A stretch of DNA of 41,784 nucleotides from Microbacterium testaceum (lineage in GTDB: Bacteria; Actinomycetota; Actinomycetes; Actinomycetales; Microbacteriaceae), in contig NZ_LDRT01000044.1 in the NCBI RefSeq assembly GCF_001476655.1, positions 1 to 41,784 on the forward strand, written 5' to 3'. Numbering within the stretch: the stretch's first letter is position 1; each line of letters begins with the position of its first letter. The notes beneath the pieces were generated by a model. That model was given only the letters and a program-made list of their open reading frames with translations. It had not been told where the DNA came from and ran no database searches. The translations under genes were made by a program, and so were the position numbers. Positions 24,353-31,924 of this stretch are shown one piece after another.

Positions 24353-25563
24353 GCGTCGTCCTTCCCGGAGCGCTCGAGACGGCGTTGGCGACGCGTCGGA
24401 CCGGGCTTGCGCGGAACCTTCACGGCGGCGCCGGAGTCGGCGACCTCGCTCATGGCGTTGGCCGAGGTGACCGAGTCGCGGCGCGAGCGGAGGAAGAGTC
24501 CGAGGATGATCGCGACCGCGATCACCGCGTCCACGGCGACGCCCCAGCCGCCCAGCCAGACGACGATGAGAGCGGCCGCCGCGCCGACCGCACCGGCGGC
24601 GGGGAGAGTCAGCACCCAACCGATCATGATGCGACCGACCGTGTTCCAGCGGACCGTGGATCCGCGACGGCCGAGGCCCGACCCGATGACGGAGCCGGAG
24701 GCGACCTGCGTGGTCGAGAGGGCGAAACCGAGGGCGCTGGATGCCAGGATCGTGGCCGCCGTCGACGTCTCGGCCGAGAAGCCCTGCGCCGGCTTGACGT
24801 CGGTCAGGCCCTTGCCGAGGGTGCGGATGATGCGCCAGCCGCCCATGTAGGTGCCGAGGGCGATCGTGATCGCGCACGCGAAGACCACCCAGATGTGCGG
24901 GTCGGGGTCGGATGCCGACTGCCAGCCCACCGTGATGAGGGCGAGGGTGATGACGCCCATCGTCTTCTGCGCGTCGTTCGTGCCGTGCGCAAGCGCGACG
25001 AGCGACGAGGTGAAGATCTGGCCCCAGCGGAACCCGTCGCGACCGTCGGCCTTCGTGTCGTACCGGCGGGTGACGCCGTAGGCGATCTTGGTGACCGTGA
25101 ACGCGATGATGCCGGCCGTGAGCGGGGCGATCAGGGCGGGCAGGATGACCTTGCTGAGCACCACGCCGGTGTCGATGGCCGAGACGCCCACGCCCACGAG
25201 GGTCGCGCCGATCAGGCCGCCGAACAGGGCGTGCGACGAGCTGGAGGGGAGCCCCAGCAGCCACGTCAGCATGTTCCAGGTGATCGCGCCGATCAGGCCC
25301 GCGAAGATGATCGGCGGGAAGATCTCGGGCGACAGCTGGTCCTCGCGGATCATGCCGCCGGAGATCGTCTTGGCCACCTCGGTCGACAGGAACGCACCGA
25401 CGAGATTCAGGCAGGCCGCGAGGAGAACCGCGACTTTCGGCTTCAGCGCACCGGTGGCGATGGGCGTGGCCATCGCGTTCGCGGTGTCGTGGAATCCGTT
25501 GGTGAAATCGAAGAACAGTGCCAGGCCGATGACCAGCACGATGACGAGGGCTGCGCTCTCCAC
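24349..25563 (-). CDS. Inorganic phosphate transporter, Pit family
   Basis: A 404-aa low-affinity phosphate/metal-phosphate permease driven by the proton gradient. The two inverted PiT signatures are present: GFHDTANAMATPIATGAL near the N-terminus and ALAHGTNDAQKTMGVI in the second half, with GLPSSSSHALFGGLIGA between. About ten membrane helices are visible, and the tail is basic. The start is the GTG at 25563 with GGAAAG upstream; the frame continues to 25629 without hydrophobic or conserved sequence. It shares a four-base overlap with the downstream small membrane protein gene. No PhoP-type repeat was recognised upstream. Confidence 0.9.
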   Translation of the reverse strand: MESAALVIVLVIGLALFFDFTNGFHDTANAMATPIATGALKPKVAVLLAACLNLVGAFLSTEVAKTISGGMIREDQLSPEIFPPIIFAGLIGAITWNMLTWLLGLPSSSSHALFGGLIGATLVGVGVSAIDTGVVLSKVILPALIAPLTAGIIAFTVTKIAYGVTRRYDTKADGRDGFRWGQIFTSSLVALAHGTNDAQKTMGVITLALITVGWQSASDPDPHIWVVFACAITIALGTYMGGWRIIRTLGKGLTDVKPAQGFSAETSTAATILASSALGFALSTTQVASGSVIGSGLGRRGSTVRWNTVGRIMIGWVLTLPAAGAVGAAAALIVVWLGGWGVAVDAVIAVAIILGLFLRSRRDSVTSANAMSEVADSGAAVKVPRKPGPTRRQRRLERSGKDDA

Positions 25564-25775
25564 CGTTCGCTTTCCGTGAGGAGGAAGAAGGGATGCCGAC
25601 GGGATCGGCGCGACGAACGAAGAGTTCACCTGGAGTTCGACACCCGTTCACCGAGGTCGCGTGGAAATCATGTCATCGGCGGCCACAGCGGTCAAACCCG
25701 CCGGCCCGAGCCAGCGGCATCCGCAGGCCCTTCCCGGCGGGGGAATACCCCGGGCGCACTGTCGGCGAGGCCGAC

Positions 25776-25781
25776 TAGCGT
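25776..25781 (+). promoter_or_regulatory. -10 hexamer of the oligopeptidase B gene
   Basis: TAGCGT, six bases containing GGAGG, then GTG at 25788. The arrangement is the same as before the FAH-family gene at 17407. Confidence 0.55.
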
Positions 25782-25787
25782 GGAGGG

Positions 25788-27902
25788 GTGACCGATATCG
25801 ACGTTTCGTCCGCTCCGCCCGTCGCCGCCCGCCGTCCCGTCGCCCGCTCGCACCATGGTGACACGTTCGACGATCCCTACGAGTGGCTGCGCGCGAAGGA
25901 CGACGCCGAGGTCGTCGCCCACCTCGAGGCCGAGAACGCCTACACCGAAGCCCGTACGGCCCACCTCGCCGGGGTCCGCGACCGCATCTTCGACGAGATC
26001 AAGGGGCGCACGCGCGAGACCGACCTCTCGGTGCCGACGCGCCGCGGCGACTGGTGGTACTACGGCCGCACCGTCGCGGGCGCGCAGTACGGCATCCAGT
26101 GCCGGGCACCGCTGGACTCCCCCGACGACTGGACGCCGCCGGTCCTCTCCCCCGACGAGCCGGTACCGGGTGAGCAGGTGCTGTTCGACGGCAACGTCGA
26201 GGCCGAGGGCACCGAGTTCTTCTCCCTGGGGAGCTTCGAGGTCTCGAACGACGCGACCCGCATGCTGTACGGCATCGACACCGCCGGTGACGAGCGGTAC
26301 ACGGTCCGCGTCCGCGACCTCGTGACCGGGCAGACCCTCCCTGACGAGATCCCCGGCACGTTCTCGGGGGCGACGTTCTCCCCCGACGGCCGATTCATCG
26401 TCTACACGACCGTCGACGACGCCTGGCGTCCCGACACGGTCTGGCTCCACGAGATCGGCACGCCGGTGGAGGCGGACGTGAAGCTGTTCCACGAGCCCGA
26501 CGACCGCTACTGGGTCGGTGCCGACTTCACGCGCAGCGATCGCTACCTCACCATCGGCGTCGGCTCGTCGATCACGTCCGAGGAGCTCCTCGTCGACGCC
26601 GACGATCTGCGCTCCGAGCCGCGCGTGGTGTGGCCGCGCCGCGAGGGGGTCGAGTACTCCGTGTCCCACGCGGTCATCGACGGCGAAGACGTGCTCTACA
26701 TCCTGCACAACGACGGCGCCCTCGATTTCGAGCTCGTGCGGGTCTCGGCATCCGATCCCCAGGGGCCCCGCGAGGTCGTCGTCGCCCACCGTGCGGGTCA
26801 GCGACTGCTCGGCGTCGACACGTTCCGCGACTGGGGCATCATCGCGTACCGGCGCGACGGACTCGCTCGTCTGGGCATGCTGTCGTACGCCGACGGCGCG
26901 GTCGACGAGATCACCTTCGACGAGCCGCTGTACAGCGTCGGCACGGGCGGCAACCCCGAGTGGGCGCCGCCGGTGCTGCGGGTGGGCTACGGCTCGTTCG
27001 TCACGCCGGGCACCGTCTTCGACTACGTCATCGAGACCGGAGAGCTGCTGCTGCGCAAGCGCCAGCCCGTGCTCGGCGACTTCGACCCCGCCGACTACGG
27101 TCAAGCCCGCGTCTGGGCGCCCGCCGAGGACGGCACGCAGGTACCGGTGTCGCTCGTCTGGAAGCGCTCGTTCGGCGAGCCCGGCTCATCGCCGCGGCCC
27201 GTGCACCTCTACGGATACGGCTCGTACGAGCACTCGATCGAGCCCGGCTTCTCGGTGCCGCGTCTGTCGCTGCTCGACCGGGGCGTCATCTTCGCGGTGG
27301 CGCACGTGCGCGGGGGCGGCGAGATGGGGCGCCAGTGGTACGAGGACGGAAAGCTCCTCGCCAAGCGCAACACCTTCACCGACTTCGTCGCGGCCGCCCG
27401 ACACCTCGTCGCCGAGGGCTACACGACCCCCGACCGCGTGGTCGCCGAGGGCGGCAGTGCCGGCGGACTGCTCATGGGCGCCGTGGCCAACCTCGCCCCC
27501 GAGCTCTTCGCCGGGATCCTCGCTGATGTGCCGTTCGTGGACGCCCTGACCACGATCCTCGACCCCTCGCTGCCGCTCACGGTCATCGAGTGGGACGAGT
27601 GGGGCGACCCGCTGCACAACGCCGACGTCTACGCGTACATGAAGTCGTACTCGCCGTACGAGAACGTCCGCGACGGCGTGGAGTACCCGCGGATCCTCGC
27701 GGTCACGTCGCTCAACGACACGCGCGTGCTGTACGTCGAGCCGGCCAAGTGGGTGCAGCGCCTGCGCGAGGTCGGCGCCGACGCGCTGCTGAAGTGCGAG
27801 ATGGTCGCCGGCCACGGCGGCGTGAGCGGTCGCTACAACGCCTGGCGTGAGCGCGCGTTCGAGCTGGCGTGGCTGCTGGACGTGCTGGGGCTGGCGGATT
27901 AG
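25788..27902 (+). CDS. Oligopeptidase B (S9A prolyl oligopeptidase family)
   Basis: A 704-aa serine peptidase that cleaves short peptides after basic residues. The N-terminal seven-bladed beta-propeller starts after HGDTFDDPYEWLRAKDD. The catalytic alpha/beta-hydrolase domain contains HVRGGGEMGRQWYEDGK and the nucleophile Ser557 in GGSAGG. Asp644 (LNDTRV) and His676 (GHGGVSGR) complete the triad. All sit at the spacing expected for oligopeptidase B, and no signal peptide is present, so it is cytoplasmic. The GTG start lies six bases after a -10 hexamer. It is a single gene; the palindromic-repeat region begins 45 bases after its stop. Confidence 0.93.
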   Translation: MTDIDVSSAPPVAARRPVARSHHGDTFDDPYEWLRAKDDAEVVAHLEAENAYTEARTAHLAGVRDRIFDEIKGRTRETDLSVPTRRGDWWYYGRTVAGAQYGIQCRAPLDSPDDWTPPVLSPDEPVPGEQVLFDGNVEAEGTEFFSLGSFEVSNDATRMLYGIDTAGDERYTVRVRDLVTGQTLPDEIPGTFSGATFSPDGRFIVYTTVDDAWRPDTVWLHEIGTPVEADVKLFHEPDDRYWVGADFTRSDRYLTIGVGSSITSEELLVDADDLRSEPRVVWPRREGVEYSVSHAVIDGEDVLYILHNDGALDFELVRVSASDPQGPREVVVAHRAGQRLLGVDTFRDWGIIAYRRDGLARLGMLSYADGAVDEITFDEPLYSVGTGGNPEWAPPVLRVGYGSFVTPGTVFDYVIETGELLLRKRQPVLGDFDPADYGQARVWAPAEDGTQVPVSLVWKRSFGEPGSSPRPVHLYGYGSYEHSIEPGFSVPRLSLLDRGVIFAVAHVRGGGEMGRQWYEDGKLLAKRNTFTDFVAAARHLVAEGYTTPDRVVAEGGSAGGLLMGAVANLAPELFAGILADVPFVDALTTILDPSLPLTVIEWDEWGDPLHNADVYAYMKSYSPYENVRDGVEYPRILAVTSLNDTRVLYVEPAKWVQRLREVGADALLKCEMVAGHGGVSGRYNAWRERAFELAWLLDVLGLAD

Positions 27903-27946
27903 GTCGGTGATGTGACGCGCTTCGCCGTGCGATGGCGGGCGGGCGC

Positions 27947-28023
27947 GTCACGAGAACAGGGGATGCGACGAGAACAGGGCGAAAGCGCGTCAATCGGCCT
28001 GTTCTCGTGGCATCCCCTGTTCT
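27947..28023. repeat. Palindromic repeat family PR83, copy A
   Basis: 26-base inverted arms (27953-27978 and 27998-28023) differ at one position. Each arm contains AGAACAGG twice, separated by GGATGC and CACG/GACG. The loop is 19 bases and differs from copies B and C. The outer GTCACG (27947-27952) has no matching right end here (TGAAGAC instead of CGTGAC), so this copy is clipped on one side. Confidence 0.8.
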
Positions 28024-28150
28024 GAAGACATCAGACCGGATGCCGAGGCCGGCGGTCATCGCTCCTGCACGGGGGGCGGCATCCGTCGTTCCTCCCCCGA
28101 CGAGGTCCTTTCGATCGATGGGGCCGGAGGAACCCGGTCACGCTGGGGCG

Positions 28151-29002
28151 ATGAAGCGCGAATTCGTCGAGTGGCTCGCTGCGCGCGACGGCGTCGCCCA
28201 CACATCCGTCGCGGCGATCGCCGGCTTCGGCCCGCGCGTGATCGCGGCGGCGGTGGCGGCCGGAGACGTCGAACGCGTGCGCCGATCGTGGATCGTGACG
28301 CCGGGCTGCTTCGCGCCCCGAAAGCTGGCGGCCTCGCTCGGCGGTCGAGCGACGTGTGTGACGGCAGCGGAGGGTCTGGGGCTTTGGGTGCCCAAGAACG
28401 AACACACTCACGTCTGGGTGCCGTCCACTGCTTCTCGTGTCGGGGGCACGGCGATCCGCCTGCACCGGGCCGTCCCACCCGTGCCCGTGCCGCGCACCGA
28501 TCCCCTCGAACCCCCGATCAACGTGCTCTTTCATGTCGCACGCTGCCTGCCGCACGCGGACGCCCTCGCCGTCTGGGAGTCCGCGCTGCGGACGCGGAAA
28601 GTGGATGCCGACATCCTGAGGGCCGTGCGATGGCGTTCCACGCGGGCGAGCCGCTTCGCGCGAGTGGCCACCCATCTTTCAGACTCCGGCCTCGAGACCC
28701 ACTTCCGTGAGTTGATGCTCACGATCGGCGTGAGTGTGAGGCAGCAGGTATGGATCGACGGCCACCCTGTCGACAGCCTGATCGGGGAGTATCTGGCCGT
28801 CCAGATCGACGGCTTCGCCTTTCATCAGTCTCCGGCCGATCGGCGACGCGACCTCCGACAGGACGCCCGGCTCATCCTCCGCGGCTATACCGTGCTGCGG
28901 TTCGACTACCTGCAGACGTTGTTCGAGCCGCAGGACGTCATCGACACGATTCGCGCCGCCATGGCTCAGGGCCTTCATCTCGCCCCCTTCCCCCGCCGGT
29001 GA
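28151..29002 (+). CDS. AbiEi-like HTH plus DUF559 (Vsr-like) domain protein
   Basis: A 283-aa protein. Its N-terminus (about 1-60: EFVEWLAARDGVAHTSVAAIAGF, then VRRSWIV) resembles the winged-helix start of AbiEi-type antitoxins. The C-terminal 90 residues match DUF559, a restriction-endonuclease-like fold related to Vsr: LETHFRELML, then the likely catalytic Asp in PVDSLIG, then VQIDGFAFH, RRRDLRQDARL and GYTVLRFDY. The usual E-x-D is Q-x-D here, so cleavage activity is doubtful. No AbiEii toxin gene is adjacent. Its two sides carry three PR83 palindromes. The start is set at the ATG at 28151; the frame runs back to 27932 through the repeat without coding character. Role uncertain. Confidence 0.72.
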   Translation: MKREFVEWLAARDGVAHTSVAAIAGFGPRVIAAAVAAGDVERVRRSWIVTPGCFAPRKLAASLGGRATCVTAAEGLGLWVPKNEHTHVWVPSTASRVGGTAIRLHRAVPPVPVPRTDPLEPPINVLFHVARCLPHADALAVWESALRTRKVDADILRAVRWRSTRASRFARVATHLSDSGLETHFRELMLTIGVSVRQQVWIDGHPVDSLIGEYLAVQIDGFAFHQSPADRRRDLRQDARLILRGYTVLRFDYLQTLFEPQDVIDTIRAAMAQGLHLAPFPRR

Positions 29003-29042
29003 CAGGGGTACGGCGCGGCGCGCGGCGGCGCAGCGCCAAACC

Positions 29043-29089
29043 CGGCTCCCGCCTCCCGCCTCCCGGCTCCCGGCTCCCGGCTCCCGGCC
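29043..29089. repeat. 7-bp tandem repeat
   Basis: Nearly seven copies of CGGCTCC or its variant CGCCTCC. It lies between the DUF559 gene and PR83 copy B. Confidence 0.85.
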
Positions 29090-29092
29090 AAC

Positions 29093-29175
29093 GTCACCGG
29101 AACAGGCAACGCAACGAAAACAGGGCGTTCTCGGCGCGGAAGCCCTGTTCTCGTGGCATCCCCTGTTCTCGTGAC
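29093..29175. repeat. Palindromic repeat family PR83, copy B
   Basis: 83 bases from GTCACC to CGTGAC. The 34-base arms pair at 27 positions, and each arm holds a doubled GAACAGG-type core. It is identical to copy C at 77 of 83 positions, including the loop GTTnTCGGCGCGGAA, and both are preceded by GCCAAC. The right arm is better conserved than the left. Confidence 0.85.
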
Positions 29176-29298
29176 ACCCCCAGAGCCCCACAGCCCCCAT
29201 CGCCGCCACAGCACCCAGCGCCGCGACCGCCACCACAGCGCCCAGCGCCGCCACCGCCGCCCTCCGACCCGACGACTCCCCGACGACTCCCCGCCAAC
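29176..29298. other. Low-complexity spacer between PR83 copies B and C
   Basis: C-rich sequence with repeated CCCAGCGCCGC and a doubled GACGACTCCCC. I see no credible gene, promoter or terminator in it. Confidence 0.6.
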
Positions 29299-29381
29299 GT
29301 CACCAAGACAGGCAACGCCACGAGAACAGGGCGTTATCGGCGCGGAAGCCCTGTTCTCGTGGCATCCCCTGTTCTCGTGAC
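29299..29381. repeat. Palindromic repeat family PR83, copy C
   Basis: 83 bases, 93% identical to copy B, 206 bases further on in the same orientation. The inner left core (CACGAGAACAGGG) is restored relative to copy B. It ends 20 bases before the pfkA terminator. Confidence 0.85.
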
Positions 29382-29401
29382 AGAGCGGCGGGCGCAGACG
29401 C

Positions 29402-29438
29402 CGACGCCCCGCCCCGCGCGAAGCGGGACGGGGCGTCG
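29402..29438 (-). terminator. Terminator hairpin of pfkA
   Basis: 16-base arms (CGACGCCCCGCCCCGC and its inverse, one mismatch) around a 5-base loop, 11 bases after the pfkA stop. Confidence 0.78.
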
Positions 29439-29449
29439 CAGCAGCAGGC

Positions 29450-30478
29450 TCAGCCGAAGAGCGCGGCGGCCTCTTCGTAGCGGTACAGCGGGACGCTGTT
29501 GAGCTCGCCGAGGGCGTCGGCGAAGGGAACCCGCACGATGTCGGTGCCGCGCATCGCGACCATCTGGCCCCAGGCGCCCTCCTGCAGGGCGTCGGCGGCG
29601 TGCAGGCCGAGGCGCGTCGCGAGCACGCGGTCGAACGCGGAGGGCGAGCCGCCGCGCTGGATGTGACCGAGCACGGTGGCGCGGGTCTCGATACCGGTGA
29701 GGCGCTCGATCTCGGGGGCGAGAAGCTCGCCGATGCCGCCGAGGCGCGGGCGGTTGAAGGCGTCGAGGCCCTTGTCGCTGAACGCTTCGTCCATGCCCTT
29801 GAGCTTGAAGCCCTCGGAGACGACGACCAGCGGCGCGCGACCGCGGTCGTGCGCGCGGGTGACCTGCTCGACGATCTCGTCGATCGACATCGGCACCTCG
29901 GGGATGCAGATGACGTGGGCGCCCGCCGCGATACCCGCGTGCAGCGCGATCCAGCCGACGTGGCGACCCATGACCTCGGCCACCATGCAGCGCTGGTGCG
30001 AGTCACCGGTGGTGCGGAGGCGGTCCATGGCATCCGTCGCGATGTTGACGGCGGTGTCGAAACCGAAGGAGTAGTCGGTCGCGCGGAGGTCGTTGTCGAT
30101 CGTCTTCGGCACGCCGATGACGTTGATGCCGTCCTTCGAGAGGCGGTCGGCCGCGGCCAGGGTCCCCTCGCCGCCGATGGCCAGGATGCCGTCGAGCCGG
30201 TGCCCGTACATCGTCTTGGAGATGTTCTCGGCACCGCCACGCACGCCCTCGTAGGGGTTCGTGCGGCTGGTCCCGAGGATCGTGCCCCCGACCTTGGACA
30301 GCCCCTTCACCTCGTGGCGGGTGAGCGGGAAGAAGTCGCCGTCGACCACGCCGCGCCATCCGTCACGGATACCGACGAACTCGATGTCGTAGTTGGTCGT
30401 GCCCTTCAGCACGACGCCACGGATGACCGCGTTGAGACCGGGGCAGTCGCCGCCGCTGGTCAGGATGCCGATCTTCAT
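29450..30478 (-). CDS. pfkA: 6-phosphofructokinase, ATP-type group III
   Basis: A 342-aa glycolytic enzyme that phosphorylates fructose 6-phosphate. The family motifs are present: TSGGDCPGLNAVIRG at the N-terminus, GGEGTL, VPKTIDNDL with the catalytic Asp, and the MGRHVGWIAL substrate loop. The Gly after GGE (Escherichia coli position 104) predicts use of ATP rather than pyrophosphate, although the Lys in PKTIDND is shared with pyrophosphate enzymes; this mixed pattern is known in Streptomyces and Mycobacterium. The ATG at 30478 has AGAGGA ten bases upstream, and a TAGGGT -10 lies at 30537-30542. Longer frames are upstream noise. It is a single gene with a strong terminator. Confidence 0.94.
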   Translation of the reverse strand: MKIGILTSGGDCPGLNAVIRGVVLKGTTNYDIEFVGIRDGWRGVVDGDFFPLTRHEVKGLSKVGGTILGTSRTNPYEGVRGGAENISKTMYGHRLDGILAIGGEGTLAAADRLSKDGINVIGVPKTIDNDLRATDYSFGFDTAVNIATDAMDRLRTTGDSHQRCMVAEVMGRHVGWIALHAGIAAGAHVICIPEVPMSIDEIVEQVTRAHDRGRAPLVVVSEGFKLKGMDEAFSDKGLDAFNRPRLGGIGELLAPEIERLTGIETRATVLGHIQRGGSPSAFDRVLATRLGLHAADALQEGAWGQMVAMRGTDIVRVPFADALGELNSVPLYRYEEAAALFG

Positions 30479-30536
30479 GGGCAGAGTCCTCTGGTGCTGT
30501 GGTTCGGGTGGAGGGTCGGCGCCGTTGCCGTCTTCG

Positions 30537-30542
30537 ACCCTA
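30537..30542 (-). promoter_or_regulatory. -10 hexamer of pfkA
   Basis: TAGGGT on the minus strand, 58 bases before the ATG, giving a leader of about 50 bases. Confidence 0.45.
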
Positions 30543-30630
30543 TCGCCGCGGGCGGGAACGGTGCCACACGGCGGTCCGGATGCCGACACCCCGGCCCGAC
30601 CGACCTGTTCGAGCCGGCCCCGGGCCACCG

Positions 30631-31686
30631 TCACGCACGGGTCCAGGTGTCACCATCGCGAACCCACTCCCGCTCCGGCGCCGAGTGTTCGACCGGTGAG
30701 AACCAGAAAGTCTCGTCAGGCCCCCAGCCGGCGACGGTGCTCGCGCCGAGGTCACCGAGGTCGATGACCCGACCGGCCGTGGAGAGGTACCCCTCCACGC
30801 TCAGGTGCACCCCCGCGGCTTCAGCGGCGACCGCGGCCCAGTCGGGCTGCACCCACATCCCCTCGCGCCCGGTCGCCCACCCCCACACATTGCGTCGGCT
30901 CGCGGTGACCGGGAACGGATGCCGCCGGCACAGCTCCGCCCACGACTCAGGGCCGTCGACCTCGATGACCTCACCGTCCGGTGCGGCGATAGGTCGAACG
31001 CGTGCGGAGGTCCACCCCCAGGAGTCCTCGACGAGCGTGAGACCGACCGGCCCCGCGGTCCCGCGCACACGCGTGGAGCGCGGAAGGGCGAAGGCGGGTG
31101 TCGACCACCATGACCCGGACAGACGGACATCGTTGATCCGTCGGGCGAAGGAGACCTCTTCCGCGACCTGCTCGCTTCGCCATCGGCCCGACAGCTCTTG
31201 GGGGGACTCCGTCGATGCGGGAGAGTTCTCCCAGCGCACCATCGCCTGCGTGTCTCGATCGACCCCGCTCTCCCACCACTCGATCGCGGGCGCTCCGGCG
31301 ACGGCTACGGCGACCGGTTCGAGCACCTCGCGCAGCTCGTCGGTGGCGGCGAGGACGTCCTCGCCGTAGGGCGGTTGCCAGTAGGCGGCACGATCGACAG
31401 CGATGGCCAAGGCCGCCGAGAGGAGCGCGTCGCTGAGGACGGGGATTTCGACCCGCGACAGCGCGGCGGCGGCGTCCGCGGGCGACACCGCAGGCTCAGT
31501 GAACGATGCGGCGGCACCTCCGATCGCGACGATCGTCCCGGTGTTCTCGTCGAGCGCTCCAGCGGCCCACGAAACGGCCCGAGCCGCCTCTCGCGCGTCA
31601 TCGTCGTCGGGGGCCAGTCGCAGAACCTCCAGGCACAGGCGGCGACCGCGTGGTCCCGCCAGCAGAGAGTCGGCGCGGAGGGTCAT
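30631..31686 (-). CDS. Uncharacterised 351-aa protein
   Basis: No family recognised. The protein is soluble-looking and acidic, with no signal peptide or membrane helix. It is Trp-rich, especially from about 135 to the end (WWESG, GSWWSTPAF, DSWGWTSARV, RRNVWGWATGREGMWVQPDW). The N-terminal 130 residues look alpha-helical, and the C-terminal part looks beta-rich and ends in short Trp-containing strands. Codon use matches the neighbours. The ATG at 31686 is six bases after a TAGGGT -10 with no ribosome-binding site, so the start is well supported as leaderless. It lies between pfkA and the SNF2 gene, all on the same strand but each with its own promoter, so context gives no functional clue. 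Confidence 0.7.
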   Translation of the reverse strand: MTLRADSLLAGPRGRRLCLEVLRLAPDDDDAREAARAVSWAAGALDENTGTIVAIGGAAASFTEPAVSPADAAAALSRVEIPVLSDALLSAALAIAVDRAAYWQPPYGEDVLAATDELREVLEPVAVAVAGAPAIEWWESGVDRDTQAMVRWENSPASTESPQELSGRWRSEQVAEEVSFARRINDVRLSGSWWSTPAFALPRSTRVRGTAGPVGLTLVEDSWGWTSARVRPIAAPDGEVIEVDGPESWAELCRRHPFPVTASRRNVWGWATGREGMWVQPDWAAVAAEAAGVHLSVEGYLSTAGRVIDLGDLGASTVAGWGPDETFWFSPVEHSAPEREWVRDGDTWTRA

Positions 31687-31692
31687 GGCCCG

Positions 31693-31698
31693 ACCCTA
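31693..31698 (-). promoter_or_regulatory. -10 hexamer, leaderless start of the 351-aa gene
   Basis: TAGGGT, six bases, then ATG at 31686 on the minus strand. Confidence 0.6.
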
Positions 31699-31882
31699 GC
31701 GAAGGGCGTCCCGGGCGTGCTCGGGTCGACGGGTCACGGGGCCCCGGTGCCGATACGACGAGCGGGCGGATTGCACTGCGGCGACCGGTCCCCTCGACCC
31801 GCGGAGAACCTCCAGCAGCGCCTCGGACCCGCCGCACCCCACGTCCTCGCCGAGACGGCGGGCGACCACACCGAACGCACGA

Positions 31883-31910
31883 ACGCCCCGGAGCCGAAGC
31901 CCCGGGGCGT
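31883..31910 (-). terminator. Terminator hairpin of the SNF2 helicase gene
   Basis: ACGCCCCGG/CCGGGGCGT arms with a 10-base loop, 14 bases after the stop codon. Confidence 0.7.
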
Positions 31911-31924
31911 CCGTCGAAGCGGGC

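Noticed and set aside
27932..28150. N-terminal extension of the DUF559 protein
   Set aside because: The upstream frame only reads through repeat copy A; homology begins at the ATG at 28151.
28151..29002. A complete AbiE toxin-antitoxin system
   Set aside because: No AbiEii-type nucleotidyltransferase gene lies on either side, and the C-terminus is DUF559 rather than the AbiEi C-terminal domain.
27947..29381. PR83 copies considered as a CRISPR array
   Set aside because: Only three copies with spacings of about 1,070 and 123 bases and long 83-bp units; no regular spacers and no cas genes.
29450..30478. Pyrophosphate-dependent phosphofructokinase
   Set aside because: The Lys in PKTIDND fits, but the key position after GGE is Gly rather than Asp, which marks ATP use in actinobacterial enzymes.
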